A stretch of DNA of 64,000 bases from Methylosinus sp. PW1. GTDB lineage: Bacteria; Pseudomonadota; Alphaproteobacteria; Rhizobiales; Beijerinckiaceae. The notes under the pieces are model-generated. The model was not told where the DNA came from, did not search any database, and saw only the letters and a list, made by a program, of their open reading frames with translations. The translations under genes and the position numbers were made by a program. This document shows, piece after piece, positions 1 to 10,738 of the stretch. The stretch's first letter is position 1. The number at the start of each line of letters is the position of its first letter. The DNA lies in contig NZ_JQNK01000006.1 of assembly GCF_000745215.1 (NCBI RefSeq), forward strand, positions 45,387-109,386, given 5' to 3'.

Positions 1-1
1 G

Positions 2-1720
2 GCATCGGCGATATTTGTATTTACGATAGTTATTTCTATATTTGCTTGGTATTATGACCGAATGAGGAAGGTCGTTGTCGTTCTGTACGACATTGACGAT
101 GGTGCCAACAAAGTGTTTTCTTCTGTTTGTAGAGAGTTTGATGTCCTGTCGAAGGCAGCAAGGATTTGGAACGTAGACACTCATGGGTGGATTCTGGATT
201 GGAAGCGTAATGCTGGAGCAAATTCGCAAATAACTAGGAGCGAAGCGACGATTGTCTATAGCCTTCCGTCAGTTCTTAAATCAAATATATCTGTTCCATG
301 CGTAACAGGCGGCAAGACGACCATATACTTTTTTCCAGATATGGTCATGATTGCAAAAGATTCAAGAATTACCGGAATAAACTACGATCAGCTTTCGATC
401 CATTGGGCCGATCAGCCATTCATTGAGTCTGAGCGTGTCCCTCACGATGGTCAGATTATAAACCATACTTGGGCATTCGTGAATAAAGACGGGGGGCCGG
501 ACAGGAGATTTAATAATAATAGGCAGATACCTGTCGTTTTGTATCAATCCATGCTGATCTCCTGTCCGACAGGAACGCTAAAAAACCTATATTTATCGAA
601 GAACGATAATCGCTACCAATTCGATGCTGCTCTGAAGCAACTCGATCTTTATAACAAGGGCCGAACGCCGCAGGCTGATGCTGCACTGATCCCGCTTGCC
701 AATACAGAAGCAGAAGTCAGAAACGCTGATAGAAAGGCAAGTTCGAAGTCGGCGCTGATCATCCCGAGTCTGATCGCGGGCGGTGTCGTGGGAGCGATTT
801 TGATCATGATGCTGACTGCCCAGCCGCGACCAGAACCCAATGGCGGTTCTGCTCCCGTTCCACAGACCCCGCCGCCGCCTATCGCCCCAGATTTAGCAAA
901 TGGAAACCAACGGGAGAAGGACCGGTCCGGCATCGACAAAGCGCGTGAGCGAGATCAACAATGGAAATCAGAGCGCGCGACCGAATTGAAGCGACAAGCC
1001 GAGCTCGCACAAAGGGCCGAGTTGGAGAAGCAGGCGGAACGGGAGCGGCAGCTCGAAATTTCACAACGGGCGGAATTGCAGAATCGAGCCGATCGCGAGC
1101 GCGAAGAAGAAGAAATGCGGACGCAAGCCGGCCTGCTCTGCGATCAGGCCGCGGCGAACCCGACGGATCCCCGCAAACCCGCTTCTGTTCCCGGGGTTCC
1201 GTATGGCGAGCTCCAGAAAAACTCCGAAAGCGCCAGAAGGCTTTGTGAGGTTGCCGTCAAGAAGTTGCCAAATGAGCCGAGATATCGATATCAGTTGGCG
1301 CGAGCTGTCGGATTTTCCGATCCAACTTCTGCGGCGGAAATTTACAAGAAGCTGACCAGAGAACGCTATCCAGCGGCATTTGATAATCTCGCAAGCCTTC
1401 TGTTACAGCGCAAGGATAGGAGGCAGATGTCCCAAGTCGTGGCGCTATTGCATGAAGGCATCCGCTTGGGAGATCCAGATTCGATGGTCACAATGGCAGC
1501 GCTAATCGACAACAGCATTGTCGTTCATCCTGACGGAGAACGAGCCAAGTTCATGCTGCTTGAACGGGCGGCGCGACTCGGTCATGCCGGTGCAAGATTG
1601 GCCATTGAGCAGCGTGATCCCGCGGAGGAGGAGCGCAACCCCGAACAACATCGGCATGACCAGGAAATGTTCCTGCAACTGCTCGGGAACGTGATCGGTG
1701 GCGTTCTGAGGACGCGGTAG
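2..1720 (+). CDS. Membrane-anchored coiled-coil / Sel1-like protein (5' partial)
   Basis: The reading frame is open to the first base of the window, and the 20 codons before the first ATG (62) encode a hydrophobic helix, so the true start lies upstream. Counting from that Met: a soluble domain (about 1-225) that I do not recognise, a second membrane segment (about 229-252, rich in Ile/Leu/Met), a proline-rich linker (about 263-276), a long charged coiled coil (about 285-350, Arg/Glu/Gln-rich), then helical repeats of Sel1/TPR type (about 390-515). The two membrane segments flanking a soluble domain and a coiled-coil stalk suggest an inner-membrane scaffold or sensor. No catalytic motif was seen. 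The frame is real: codon use is biased and the ends are clean. Function unknown. Confidence 0.75.
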   Translation, partial: ASAIFVFTIVISIFAWYYDRMRKVVVVLYDIDDGANKVFSSVCREFDVLSKAARIWNVDTHGWILDWKRNAGANSQITRSEATIVYSLPSVLKSNISVPCVTGGKTTIYFFPDMVMIAKDSRITGINYDQLSIHWADQPFIESERVPHDGQIINHTWAFVNKDGGPDRRFNNNRQIPVVLYQSMLISCPTGTLKNLYLSKNDNRYQFDAALKQLDLYNKGRTPQADAALIPLANTEAEVRNADRKASSKSALIIPSLIAGGVVGAILIMMLTAQPRPEPNGGSAPVPQTPPPPIAPDLANGNQREKDRSGIDKARERDQQWKSERATELKRQAELAQRAELEKQAERERQLEISQRAELQNRADREREEEEMRTQAGLLCDQAAANPTDPRKPASVPGVPYGELQKNSESARRLCEVAVKKLPNEPRYRYQLARAVGFSDPTSAAEIYKKLTRERYPAAFDNLASLLLQRKDRRQMSQVVALLHEGIRLGDPDSMVTMAALIDNSIVVHPDGERAKFMLLERAARLGHAGARLAIEQRDPAEEERNPEQHRHDQEMFLQLLGNVIGGVLRTR

Positions 1721-2229
1721 CTTCTATTGAGGCTGCTCCGGCGAATTTTCGGGAGGCCAATACAGGCGTTCGAAATCCGGGGTCCGGCTCATCGTAGGCA
1801 TGGTGTCCGGAGGTGCCGAGTCCGCCCGGTTAACACGGGTTGGAGAGCCTGGGTGTGGAAGCGATAAACCGCAGTCCGGGAATTGCGGCATCCTCGTCCC
1901 GGTCTCTCTCTGTTAACATGGCTATTCGACGCCGCCCATTCAATCCCGGCACCCGCACGGTCGTCACCGAAGCTTTTCGTGGCCAGTTTTTCGGGCCGAA
2001 GGGGAGTTACGAAATTTGCTGTCTTGGTTCCGGTTTTTCGAGCTGGGACCTCGAATTAGCTTGACATGATTCAAAACGTTTGCCTGCTCTAGAAGAGGCG
2101 ACGAGATTACAGTCGGAGCGAGCATGCATCCAGTCGGACGTCGCTCGGTAGGCTTCGATGCGGATCTGACTTGAATGCGTTTGCCCTGTCGTAATCACGA
2201 ACCTGCCCGTCGGGCTCAATGGCGCAAAA
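1721..2229. other. Intergenic stretch, nothing recognised
   Basis: About 500 bases with only short, unconvincing reading frames on both strands. It must hold the promoter of the gene starting at 2230, but no clear -35/-10 pair stands out. Confidence 0.5.
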
Positions 2230-2657
2230 ATGAAGTCTTTTGTAGATCTGGCGCTGCTACCGATTTCGATGTTCTCTGGAAAGCCTTTGGCAGTGGGCAT
2301 CGCGCTCGGGTTATTGCTCGCGTCGTGTGCGCTGTATTTCGCGTGGCTCTATCCTTCGGGACGACGTTTTACCGGGCATTTCAAAGTCGCCGCCGCCGCC
2401 ATTCGGAAAATCAGGAATGCGACGCACGGCACGCAGGAAGAACGCTTGGCTCTAATTCAGGAATTCTTCGAAAGGAACGCTCTCGAGCCGAATTGGAAGC
2501 AGTATCGGGCGTGCCTCGAATTCGAGGACGGCAGGGTCTACAACTACAGCGACCCAGAAGTGTTCTTTTCGGCCGATCGGGTTCCGGGCGGAAGCTACCT
2601 GAAATGGTCAACGACCTTGGGCGGCGTGTTCTTGACCCTCGGCTTGGTGTTCACATT
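2230..2657 (+). pseudogene. ZorA/MotA-like membrane protein, 3' part lost to IS21
   Basis: Seen: about 142 native codons before the IS21 end. They give one membrane helix (about residues 21-41), a soluble stretch with the pattern W-x-x-Y-x-x-x-L, then x-F-F, and a second hydrophobic segment starting W-S-T-T-L-G-G-V-F-L-T-L-G-L-V-F-T-F. Family knowledge: this order and the Gly/Leu/Thr-Phe signature resemble the N-terminal part of MotA/TolQ/ExbB-type proteins, in particular ZorA of Zorya anti-phage systems. Inference: a ZorA-like proton-channel subunit inactivated by the insertion. The frame runs on into IS sequence to 2799 but that tail is not native. The rest of the gene is not in the window. 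It could instead be another MotA-like protein. Confidence 0.5.
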
Positions 2658-2809
2658 TGTCAATCGGCATCGAAAATTGACCCCCGATCGGCGTTCAAAA
2701 TTGACCCCCTTTTGGCGTAGGGCGGAACGCGAGCGCTCGCCCCGGCGGAGCTGGCGGGGTTGCGCAGCCGGGGCGAGTGCGTTTCGGTTCGCGATGTGAT
2801 CGGGAAGCG

Positions 2810-3538
2810 TCAGGCGCGGTTCTTGAAGCGCCAGCTTTCGTTGCCGGTCTCGACGATGTCGCAATGGTGGGTGAGGCGATCGAGCAGCGCGCTGGTCATT
2901 TTCGCGTCGCCGAACACGCTCGGCCATTCGCCGAATGCGAGATTGGTAGTGATGATGATAGAGGTGCGTTCGTAGAGCCGGCTGATCAGATGGAAGAGCA
3001 ATTGTCCGCCAGATTGCGCGAAGGGCAAGTAGCCGAGCTCGTCGAGTATGATGAAGTCCATTCTCGTGAGATATTCCGCGAAGCGTCCCTGACGACCTCC
3101 TCGCGCTTCGGTCTCGAGCCTGGTGACGAGTTCGACGGTGTTGAAGAAGCGGCCGCGTTTTCCAGCGCGAATGCAATTTCTTGCAATCGCTATCGAAAGA
3201 TGGCTCTTCCCCGTACCGGTTCCACCGACGAAAACACAATTACGTTGTTGGTCGAGGAAGCCGCCGTTCGAGAGATCGCGCACCAACCCTTCATTGATCG
3301 GCGTACCGTTGAACTGGAAGCCGTCGAAGTCCTTCGCCAGCGGCAATTTGGCGATCGTCATCTGATATTTGATGGAGCGCGCGTGCTTTTCGGCGATTTC
3401 CGCCTCGAGAAGATCGCCGACGATGCGTGGCGGCTCATGCTGCCTCTTTATGCCACTCGACATCACCTCGTCATAGGCGTTCCTCATGCCGAAGAGCTTG
3501 AGCTCTCCCATGAGATCGAAGAGCTTGGTGCGTTCCAT
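2810..3538 (-). CDS. istB: IS21 helper ATPase IstB
   Basis: 242 residues, normal for IstB. A Walker A motif (GGTGTGKSH, about residue 105) and a Walker B ([11 protein letters not shown]) mark the AAA+ ATPase that partners the IstA transposase. It overlaps the istA stop codon in a TGATG arrangement, so translation is coupled. Identical in length to the right copy at 60485-61213. Confidence 0.95.
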   Translation of the reverse strand: MERTKLFDLMGELKLFGMRNAYDEVMSSGIKRQHEPPRIVGDLLEAEIAEKHARSIKYQMTIAKLPLAKDFDGFQFNGTPINEGLVRDLSNGGFLDQQRNCVFVGGTGTGKSHLSIAIARNCIRAGKRGRFFNTVELVTRLETEARGGRQGRFAEYLTRMDFIILDELGYLPFAQSGGQLLFHLISRLYERTSIIITTNLAFGEWPSVFGDAKMTSALLDRLTHHCDIVETGNESWRFKNRA

Positions 3539-5037
3539 CAGCCTGTTCTCCTCAATTGATCATAGCGGGCGCAGTCGGCGAGCGGCATGTGCAGCAGCAT
3601 CAACGACTCGGGCGTCGGGATCGTCGGCGGGGGCGGCGGCTCGCGCCGGCGGGCGAGAATGTTGAGAATGACGTCGGCGGAATGGACGCCTTGGCCGAGC
3701 GCCTCCGCGCAGGCGGCTTCCACCGCGGTCAATCCGTCCTCGACGACGGCGGCCAGAACCTTGACCATCTGTCGATCGCCATCATTGCTGCCGGCGAGCT
3801 TGCGCCGCACGCGCTCGATCGCTCCCGGCAACACCCAGTCCTTGAACGGCGCGCCGTTCCGTAGCGCGCCGGGCTTGCGCGCGAGAACTGGCACATAATG
3901 CCAGGGATCGAAGATCGTCGCGCCGCGCCCGAAGGCCCGAGCATGTTCGGCGACCACCCGCCCTTTTTGGCGGAAGACGATGCGGTCGGCGTAGGCGTGG
4001 ATCTCGACCGGGGCGCCGACGGCGCTCGCATTGACCGAGTATTTATTGTTGTCGAAGCGCACGAGGCAAGTCTTCGACACCGACGCGGTCAGCTCGTGGA
4101 ATCCGTCGAACCGCCCGCGCAGCGGAACGAGCTTCGGGCGCTCTTCTTCGAATGCCTCCCAGACCGTCTTGTCCGCGATTTCCGGATGCGGATGAGCCTT
4201 GGCGTAGGTGACGCATTTATCGAGAAGCCAGGCGTTCATATCGTCGTAGGTCTTGAACCGCAGGCGCGGCGTGAAGAACCGCTCCCGCGCCAGGCCGACT
4301 TGATTTTCGACCTGGCCTTTCTCCCAGCCGGACGCTGGCGTGCAGGCGACCGGCTCGACGAGATGATGGCTGCACATTTGCGCGAAGCGACGATTGAACT
4401 TGCGCTCCTTGCCGACGAAGATCGTCTCCACCGCCGTCTTCATATTGTCGTAGATGCCGCGCGTGCAGGCGCCCCTGAAGAAGGTAAAGGCGCGATCATG
4501 CGCGTCGAAAACCATCTCCTGCGTCTCACGCGGATAGGCGCGAACGAAAGGCATGCGGCTGTGGCACAGACGCATGTGCGCCACCTTCACGGTCGTCGTC
4601 ACGCCGTCGAGCACAACGATCTCGTGGCTCCAGTCGAACTGGTAGGCTTCGCCCGGCTCGAAGCTCAACGGCACATAGGCGGCCGCCGTCGCCGCGCCTT
4701 GCTCGCTGCGCCATTTGCGCGAGTAGCGACGCACAGCGTCATAGCCGCCCGCGTAGCCCAGGCCGCTCAGATCTTCGAAAATACGGATCAGGGTTAGCCG
4801 CTCGCGCGGCGCCTTCTTCTCGTTCTCCGCGAGAACCTCATCGAGCTTGTCCGACCAAGGCCCGAGCTTGGGAAACGGCTGATTGTCGCGCTCGTAAGCG
4901 AAGGACGTTGCCTCCGACCGCAGCGCCTTGCGGACCGTGTTCCGTGAAATGCCCAGATCGCGAGCGATCTCCTTGATCGTCTTGCCCTTGACGAAATGTT
5001 CGCGACGGATTCGTCCGATCGTCTCCACAATCAACAT
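3538..5037 (-). CDS. istA: IS21 transposase IstA
   Basis: 499 residues. N-terminal helix-turn-helix ([19 protein letters not shown]), then an rve/DDE integrase core: YQFDWSHE (first Asp), a central [12 protein letters not shown] (second Asp) and [16 protein letters not shown] [15 protein letters not shown] (Glu). C-terminal Mu-transposase-like domain. Full length and therefore probably active with istB. It is the mirror of the copy at 58986-60485. Confidence 0.95.
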   Translation of the reverse strand: MLIVETIGRIRREHFVKGKTIKEIARDLGISRNTVRKALRSEATSFAYERDNQPFPKLGPWSDKLDEVLAENEKKAPRERLTLIRIFEDLSGLGYAGGYDAVRRYSRKWRSEQGAATAAAYVPLSFEPGEAYQFDWSHEIVVLDGVTTTVKVAHMRLCHSRMPFVRAYPRETQEMVFDAHDRAFTFFRGACTRGIYDNMKTAVETIFVGKERKFNRRFAQMCSHHLVEPVACTPASGWEKGQVENQVGLARERFFTPRLRFKTYDDMNAWLLDKCVTYAKAHPHPEIADKTVWEAFEEERPKLVPLRGRFDGFHELTASVSKTCLVRFDNNKYSVNASAVGAPVEIHAYADRIVFRQKGRVVAEHARAFGRGATIFDPWHYVPVLARKPGALRNGAPFKDWVLPGAIERVRRKLAGSNDGDRQMVKVLAAVVEDGLTAVEAACAEALGQGVHSADVILNILARRREPPPPPTIPTPESLMLLHMPLADCARYDQLRRTG

Positions 5038-5154
5038 CCCCCACCACCCGCCGTTTCAACCAAAACGGGCGGACTGTCCGGACTTCACCAGAGGGGGTCA
5101 ATTTTCAACGCCGATTCCCCTCGTATGGGGGTCAAACTTGCACGCCGAATAACA

Positions 5155-6771
5155 CTGATATTGGAGGTTGAGTATCGACGTCACGTGGTTTCGATAATTC
5201 GAAGTATAGCCCCGGTCTTGGAGGCCCCCATAGCCGCCTGCGACGATGACCGCCTGGTCCTGATCGAGGATCGACACGGTGGGATAATAACGGTTGAAAT
5301 GCCATACCGAGCCCCCGCGAATCTCGTAGCTGTCACGCAAGCCGAGAGTGACCGCGAGTTGCTCGTCATAATGCCAGGTGGCCTGTCCGTACGCAGCGAA
5401 CTGAATGTCCCGCGCCTTGGTATACCACCAGTCCTGGACTCCCGGCAGCGCGGCTGGCCGGTTCAGCCACTTTGCGGCGTCGACGCCGAATTGCGTATGG
5501 TGCATCTGATTGGCCGCATCGTCATAGAAGAGATAGAGGCCCGTCGTCCATTCGAGTTCTTGGTCCTTGGGCGAAGTCAGCCTGAATTCCTGCGATCCCT
5601 GACCAAGATAGGTGTCCATGCCGGCGCGCCAGAGCTCGAGCAACTGAGAATCGTCGAAATATCTCTGCTCGTTGCGGTGGAAGCCATACGCGGAAATGGA
5701 GGTAAAGATATTTTCGCCGATGCCCACGTTGAGCTCGTTCGAAATTGTGATGTTTCTCACCGGATCGACGCCCTCGCGCGCGATGGTCGGCCTGTAGGGG
5801 TCGAAGGACAAGATCGGTTTGCCGAGCCGGCTGGCGACGTTCTGGGCGAAGGTCGAGTTCGGACGTGCGCCATTGGCGTACACGAGAAAGGAGTCGGCGA
5901 AAGCGGCGCTGCTGTAGCCATTATATTCGGTGGACTTGTTGTAATTGAAAATTAGGCGATTGGAGAAATCGTCTCCGACATAGAACAACTGCCCGCGCAC
6001 GCCCCAGCGGTCCGTGTTTTTATAGCCGGCGCCGCTCACCTGATCGCGAATCCAGCCGTCGCCCTTGTCGAGAAAGAAGCTTACGCGGTAGGCGAGCTTG
6101 TCGTCGATGATCGGGCCGGTGACGGTGGCTTTCTCGATGACGCGGCTGTAATTGGCGAAACTGGTCTCGGTCGTGGCCTGACGGGTGAAGGACGGCAGTT
6201 GGTTTCGAATGATGACGTTGCCGACCGCCGTGTTCTTGCCACCCGCCGTGCCCTGGGGGCCATAGGCGACTTCGAACGACGACACGTCGAACAAGTCCAT
6301 CCATTGGAAGCCCCAATATTTCCAAAACACGTTGTCCACGACATAGCCCGTCGGGGACTCAGCGCCGACGCCTCCGCCAGCGACGCCGAGCCATCGTATC
6401 GTTGCGCGAGCCGAGTGTGCTGCGCCAGCGTTGTTGGCGCGATAATTCGGGACCCTTTGTTGTAGCTCGTCGAGGCGGTTGATGTTTTCGCGCTCGATGG
6501 TCTTGGGATCGACGACGACGATCGACCGCGGCTTCTTCTGCGCTTCCATGACGGGACGCGAGGTTTCACCCCGGTCATCGTCTTCACCAGGCACGTGAAC
6601 GTCGCCGACCTGGACGTTCACCGCAGTCGCAGCTGGCGCGTCCTCGGCGCGAGACGCGTCGAGTTGAGTCGATAAGACGACGGCGGCCGTCACCATATAG
6701 GAGAGGCTCGACGCACTGGACATGAAACAAAACCACAACTTCGGCGCGACGCCGGACTCTGAGCGGAACAT
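5155..6771 (-). pseudogene. TonB-dependent receptor, C-terminal third removed by IS21
   Basis: Start chosen at the ATG at 6771, which has AAAGGG six bases upstream, exactly as in the intact paralogue at 31958. About 539 native codons: signal peptide ending S-R-A-E-D, a TonB-box-like G-D-V-H-V-P-G, plug domain with DELQQRVPNY and FEVAYGPQGTAGGKNTAVGNV, then barrel strands. The frame enters IS21 at 5154, so the last ~300 residues of barrel are missing and the product could not form a channel. Roughly three quarters of the aligned residues match the receptor at 31958-34486. Upstream (6780-6820) is AT-rich and probably holds the promoter. Confidence 0.9.
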
Positions 6772-6849
6772 GGGCAACCCTTTGTAATTATACTTATTAA
6801 TATCTGATTCTGATCGTGTGTAGCTGCGGTACAGCTGTCAGGCCGAGTT

Positions 6850-7230
6850 CGGTTGGATGTCCTAGCGCGTTGCCGCTTCGCCATTGGAATGGGCTGTGGC
6901 AAGACGAGCACGGCGCCTATGTCTGCGCCTCGCCGCCGATCGATCCCAACGTCGGCGACGTCGTTCGTGTCGCCCTCATTCGTTGACGCGCGGACGTCGA
7001 TCCTGCGCAGGAACTCCAGCGCCTCGCGGAGCAAGCCGACGCACCGGCCTGGGCGTGAACAACGTCCACCGGAACTGCGCTGTTCGCCGCTGTCACGCCG
7101 GCGCGATGCGAACCCGTCACCATCGCGTCCTGAAGTCTGACCGAATTGGCTTCGCCACTCGCGCCGAGAATCTCGCCATCGCTCGGCCGCGCCATTCGCG
7201 AAGGTTCGACCCGCGTCGCCGCAGGCCTCT
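6850..7230 (-). pseudogene. Degenerate TonB-receptor plug relic
   Basis: On the minus strand one frame reads DAMVTGSHRAGVTAANSAVPVDVV, typical of the start of a TonB-receptor plug, and about 20 codons later a second frame continues LREALEFLRRIDV and GAVLVLPQPIPMAKRQRAR in the place where plugs have a V-L-V-L-V-N-G-K-R motif. Frame changes and no stop-free barrel follow. I read this as a decayed receptor of a different subfamily from its neighbours. The rest of 6778-7533 holds nothing else I recognise. Confidence 0.35.
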
Positions 7231-7533
7231 TGGCGCTGCGATGCTCGGACGCAGCGGGACGGATCTCGGCCGACCCAGACGTTTGACGCGGACCATCCAC
7301 GAGTCCCCTGGACTGCGCGAAGCCCGTTCCGGAAATCCTGACATTGGGCATGGCGGCAAGTCGGACACTCAACAAATTACCCATCATACGCCTCAACGAT
7401 ATAAATCCCCGACTTTCTCGATCAGATCGAGGAGGCTGTCGCCACTCGGTGATTCCGGACGCCTGCTATGATGGCCAAGCGCTTTACGATGCTGTGGTGA
7501 AGCGCCGTTCCATCGGCCCTCGATTACTCGAGA

Positions 7534-9969
7534 TCATTCGAGCCTCACCAGCAAGGAGCCTCCGAAGTATCGCGGCCTAGCCGGCCATCCGACTGTCGCC
7601 GGCGCGGTGCTCGTCCCCGGCGTCCATGACGTGGCCCAGCGAGTATCGAAGAGATTTTTGACCCAAAGCGAGAGACTGTAACGTTCATCGTCGGTACGCA
7701 GACCAAGTCCGGCGTTGGTGATCGCGTAGGCGGGTTGCCAATATTGAAACACGGAGCTCGGGTCCGTGAGCTGTGTCTTATCCAACCACGCCACGTTGAG
7801 ATAGCCGAAGCCGGTCACAGACCGGTCGAACTGCGGACCGAGGCCCTTGAACAAAGGTCCGAGCGGCTGCTCGTAATTCGCGGCGACGTTGAACGCCCAT
7901 TTCGGGAGGTTCTCCCACCTCGAATTGGATCGAGACAACGTCAGAGGCGCTCCCGTGAACCCGGTCCAATCCGACGGAGGCGCCGCTTTCGCAAAGTCGA
8001 TGTAGCGCGCTTCCGTATAGGCTCCATTCACGCTGAGCCAAAGCCGCTCTATTGGATTCCAGCGCCCGCTGAATTCGACGCCGCGGAGGCGTATGTGCGG
8101 GACGTTTCCGATGTAGTTCAGCCGCAAGACTTCGCCGGTGCTGTCCCGAAAATCCGTGTTCGTCAAATTCGATTGGAAATTGTAGATGTCGTTCCAATAG
8201 AGGTTGGCGTTCGCGATCACGCTGCCGTCCAGCCAGTTCGTCTTCGCGCCGATTTCATAGTCCCAGGACTGCTCGGGCTTAGTGAAGAGCGATTGAAAGC
8301 CCTTGAAGCTCGAAGCGCTGTCCAGAATCGGCCTGGAGAAGGTATTTACCGCCGGGGCCTTTTCGCCCCGCCCGACCAATCCATAGAGCAGAATATTCTC
8401 GTTGAATTTGTATTCCGGATTGACAATCGCCGTCAGCGAGTTGTGCTCCTTGCTCGCCCCGCCCGTGTCGTAGATCGCGGAGCCGCCGGCGCCTCGCACG
8501 GCAGTGAGAATCTGAGCAGGCGTGAATTTCGCGCTCCAGGCGCCGATCCAGCCGAAGCTCGAACCCGATCGACGTTCGTAACCATCGCGCAGGCCAATGG
8601 TGAGCGCCCATTTTTCGTCGAAATGATAGGTCCCCTGGCCGTAACCGGCTATGTGAAACGTCTTTGCCTTTCCGTCCTGGTGGTTGCGAAAGCCCAGAAG
8701 CAGCGACGGATCCGTGGTCGGCGTATTGAACCAACGCGCGGCGTTCGCGCCGTACACGGTCTCCGTGTAGCCCCAGATCGTCTCGTACAGAGAATAGACG
8801 CCGAATTGCCATTCGAAGGCCTTTCCCCTTGGCGACGCGAGTCGAATCTCTTGCGAGAACTGATCGGTCCAATTGTCATTGCGGCTGTCGCTGATATCGA
8901 GAAGCTGTTCGCCAAAGTTGTGGCGCGGGTGCAATCGGAACTCGCCCCAGGCCGATATTGCTGTGAGCGTGTTCTCGGCGAGCGACCAATTCAATTCATT
9001 GGATACGGTTGTCTGCCGCTCGTCGATCGCGCCCTGGCCGGTGCGGTACAGCTTGTGCGGATCGAAGCTTATGACGTTGCGACCCAGCCGTCGGAACAGC
9101 GTTTGCGTATAGGTCGTCCCGAGCGTGCCATTGGCTCTGACAGGGAGCGAATCGGAAAACGGCCCCGACGCGTCGTTATTGTATTCGTGCGATGCCGACG
9201 TGTTGAAGATGAGACGGTCGGTAAATTCGTCACCGACGAAAAGGAGCTGCCCGCGCGCGCCCCAGCGGTTGTTGTTGAAATAGCCGGCTCCTGAAATCTG
9301 GTCGTGAATCCAGCCGTCGCTCTTGTCGTAATAAAGGGCCACGCGATAGGCGAGCCTGTCATCGATGATGGGTCCGGTCGCGTTCAGTTTCTCAACGACA
9401 TGGCTGTAGTTGGCGAAAGACGTCTCGAAGGTCGCCCTGCGTTCAAAGGAAGGCAATTGCGTGTTGACGATGATATTGCCGACCGTCGTATTCTTGCCGA
9501 AGGCCGTTCCCTGAGGGCCGAGCGCGACCTCGAAGGAGGAGATGTCGATGAAGTCGGCCCATTGGAAGCCGACCGATCGATAGAAGACGTTGTCTATCAT
9601 GAATCCAGTGTCGGACTCCGTCGCGAACTGGAAACTCGAGCTAGAGCCTATGCCGCGAATGGCCGGGCGGGACGTTTGCGGGTTGGCGACATTCGGTCGA
9701 TAGCTCGGAACCTTCTGGGCAAAATCGTCCAGACGTTCGAGATGCTCCTCTTCCGCTCTGCGTCCGTTGACGATCGCCGCGGGTCGAGGACCGTTCACCA
9801 GCGCTTTCTGTTCACGTGTAGCCAAACCTCTTTCGCCGCCGCCGACGATAACGTCTTCGACTTTCGCGTCATCGCCGCGCGCTGGCGCGTCAATCAGCAT
9901 TCCGAGCGCTGCGCCAATCATCAGTTGAGCGGAGCGAACACGCCAGGGCGTCCTATGAATCGCGTTCAT
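7534..9969 (-). CDS. TonB-dependent outer-membrane receptor
   Basis: 811 residues, full length for the family. N-terminal signal peptide (to about residue 32, ending A-R-G-D-D), a TonB-box-like E-D-V-I-V-G-G (about 37-43), plug domain with FEVALGPQGTAFGKNTTVGN, then a 22-strand-type barrel with repeated aromatic girdles. It would import a ligand across the outer membrane using TonB/ExbBD energy. It belongs to the same subfamily as the receptors at 5155-6771 and 31958-34486 but is more divergent. The last residues are L-V-R-L-E, lacking the usual terminal Phe/Trp. It is divergent from the DUF1549 operon at 10739 across a 770-base gap. Substrate unknown. Confidence 0.92.
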   Translation of the reverse strand: MNAIHRTPWRVRSAQLMIGAALGMLIDAPARGDDAKVEDVIVGGGERGLATREQKALVNGPRPAAIVNGRRAEEEHLERLDDFAQKVPSYRPNVANPQTSRPAIRGIGSSSSFQFATESDTGFMIDNVFYRSVGFQWADFIDISSFEVALGPQGTAFGKNTTVGNIIVNTQLPSFERRATFETSFANYSHVVEKLNATGPIIDDRLAYRVALYYDKSDGWIHDQISGAGYFNNNRWGARGQLLFVGDEFTDRLIFNTSASHEYNNDASGPFSDSLPVRANGTLGTTYTQTLFRRLGRNVISFDPHKLYRTGQGAIDERQTTVSNELNWSLAENTLTAISAWGEFRLHPRHNFGEQLLDISDSRNDNWTDQFSQEIRLASPRGKAFEWQFGVYSLYETIWGYTETVYGANAARWFNTPTTDPSLLLGFRNHQDGKAKTFHIAGYGQGTYHFDEKWALTIGLRDGYERRSGSSFGWIGAWSAKFTPAQILTAVRGAGGSAIYDTGGASKEHNSLTAIVNPEYKFNENILLYGLVGRGEKAPAVNTFSRPILDSASSFKGFQSLFTKPEQSWDYEIGAKTNWLDGSVIANANLYWNDIYNFQSNLTNTDFRDSTGEVLRLNYIGNVPHIRLRGVEFSGRWNPIERLWLSVNGAYTEARYIDFAKAAPPSDWTGFTGAPLTLSRSNSRWENLPKWAFNVAANYEQPLGPLFKGLGPQFDRSVTGFGYLNVAWLDKTQLTDPSSVFQYWQPAYAITNAGLGLRTDDERYSLSLWVKNLFDTRWATSWTPGTSTAPATVGWPARPRYFGGSLLVRLE

Positions 9970-10738
9970 CGCTTTATAACTCTAGTTTATCGATCGGTTT
10001 TATATATTACTGATCGACTTTCGGTCGCTGTCAAGGGCTCGGCGGTCCCGTTTGTTGACCCCGACACGAATGGAACGCTGTGCATCGACCCTGAATCTCG
10101 ACGCCGATCGGCGTCCCAAACCGTTGAACCTCTGAGCCCGCGGGTGTCGCGCGACCCTTAATTGGGCTCTGCTCCACTCTCGGTGCAAAGCGACGCACGC
10201 CGCGCCATAGCGATCTGATACTTTGGGATAACTGCGTCTAATGCAGTAGCGCGGCTTACCGTTCCGACCGTCGCGACCGAGAATGTCTGAATAGCGCGCA
10301 ATTGCAGTATGTTCTCGTCAACCTTGCCCTTCTGCTGCACCGAGAGTGAAGCAGAGCCTTGACTGGACGAGTCCGACAGGCGCGCGGGCCCCCTCCCAAT
10401 CGATCCCGCAAACTGCGGTAGACCGACAGATTCCGTCGTCCCAGGCTACTTCAAGGGTGGGCGCATTGCGCCAATGTTTCGGTCCGGTGAGCGAGGCGCC
10501 CCCTGCGAGCGGTGACGTTTTTTCTCGGAGTCGCTTTATTTCCTATCGCACAGGTAGGAATATGGTGTATATCGACTCGGGCGCAATCGTAGCACGACGT
10601 GTGGTGACAAATTCGGTTCGCATACAAAGCGCGCGCGTCTCATTGAACGCCATGCCATGTCACATTTTGCTCGGTTACGGCGCAAGAAGAGAATTCCTGT
10701 GAGCCCGCTCATCACGATCAGTATCGGGGGTGAAAGAA
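9970..10738. other. Divergent intergenic region
   Basis: About 770 bases between the receptor (minus) and the DUF1549 operon (plus). The first 60 bases are AT-rich (TTTATATATTACTG at about 10001) and likely carry the receptor promoter. At about 10097-10135 there is a block (CTCGACGCCGATCGGCGTCC, then GTTGAA) that recurs imperfectly at about 29857-29893. No gene is supported; short frames here do not look coding. Confidence 0.4.

Larger units (their letters stand above)
2658..5154 (-). mobile_element. IS21-family element, left copy
   Basis: 2497 bp, same length as the element at 58869-61365 and inverted relative to it. The ends start TGTCAATCGGC (2658 side) and TGTTATTCGGC (5154 side, reverse strand) and carry internal repeats ending in TTGACCCCC, the multiple terminal repeats expected for IS21. 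Both istA and istB are intact. Flanking bases (..TCACATT and CTGATAT..) are not duplicates, so the copy has taken part in recombination or its partner junction has been lost. Confidence 0.9.

Noticed and set aside
2651..2657. Target duplication for the left IS21 copy
   Set aside because: Flanks at both copies were compared within and across copies, including the inverted arrangement; no 4-8 bp match was found.
7735..9294. 519-codon plus-strand frame opposite the TonB receptor
   Set aside because: Composition and lack of motifs show it is the antisense of the receptor gene.
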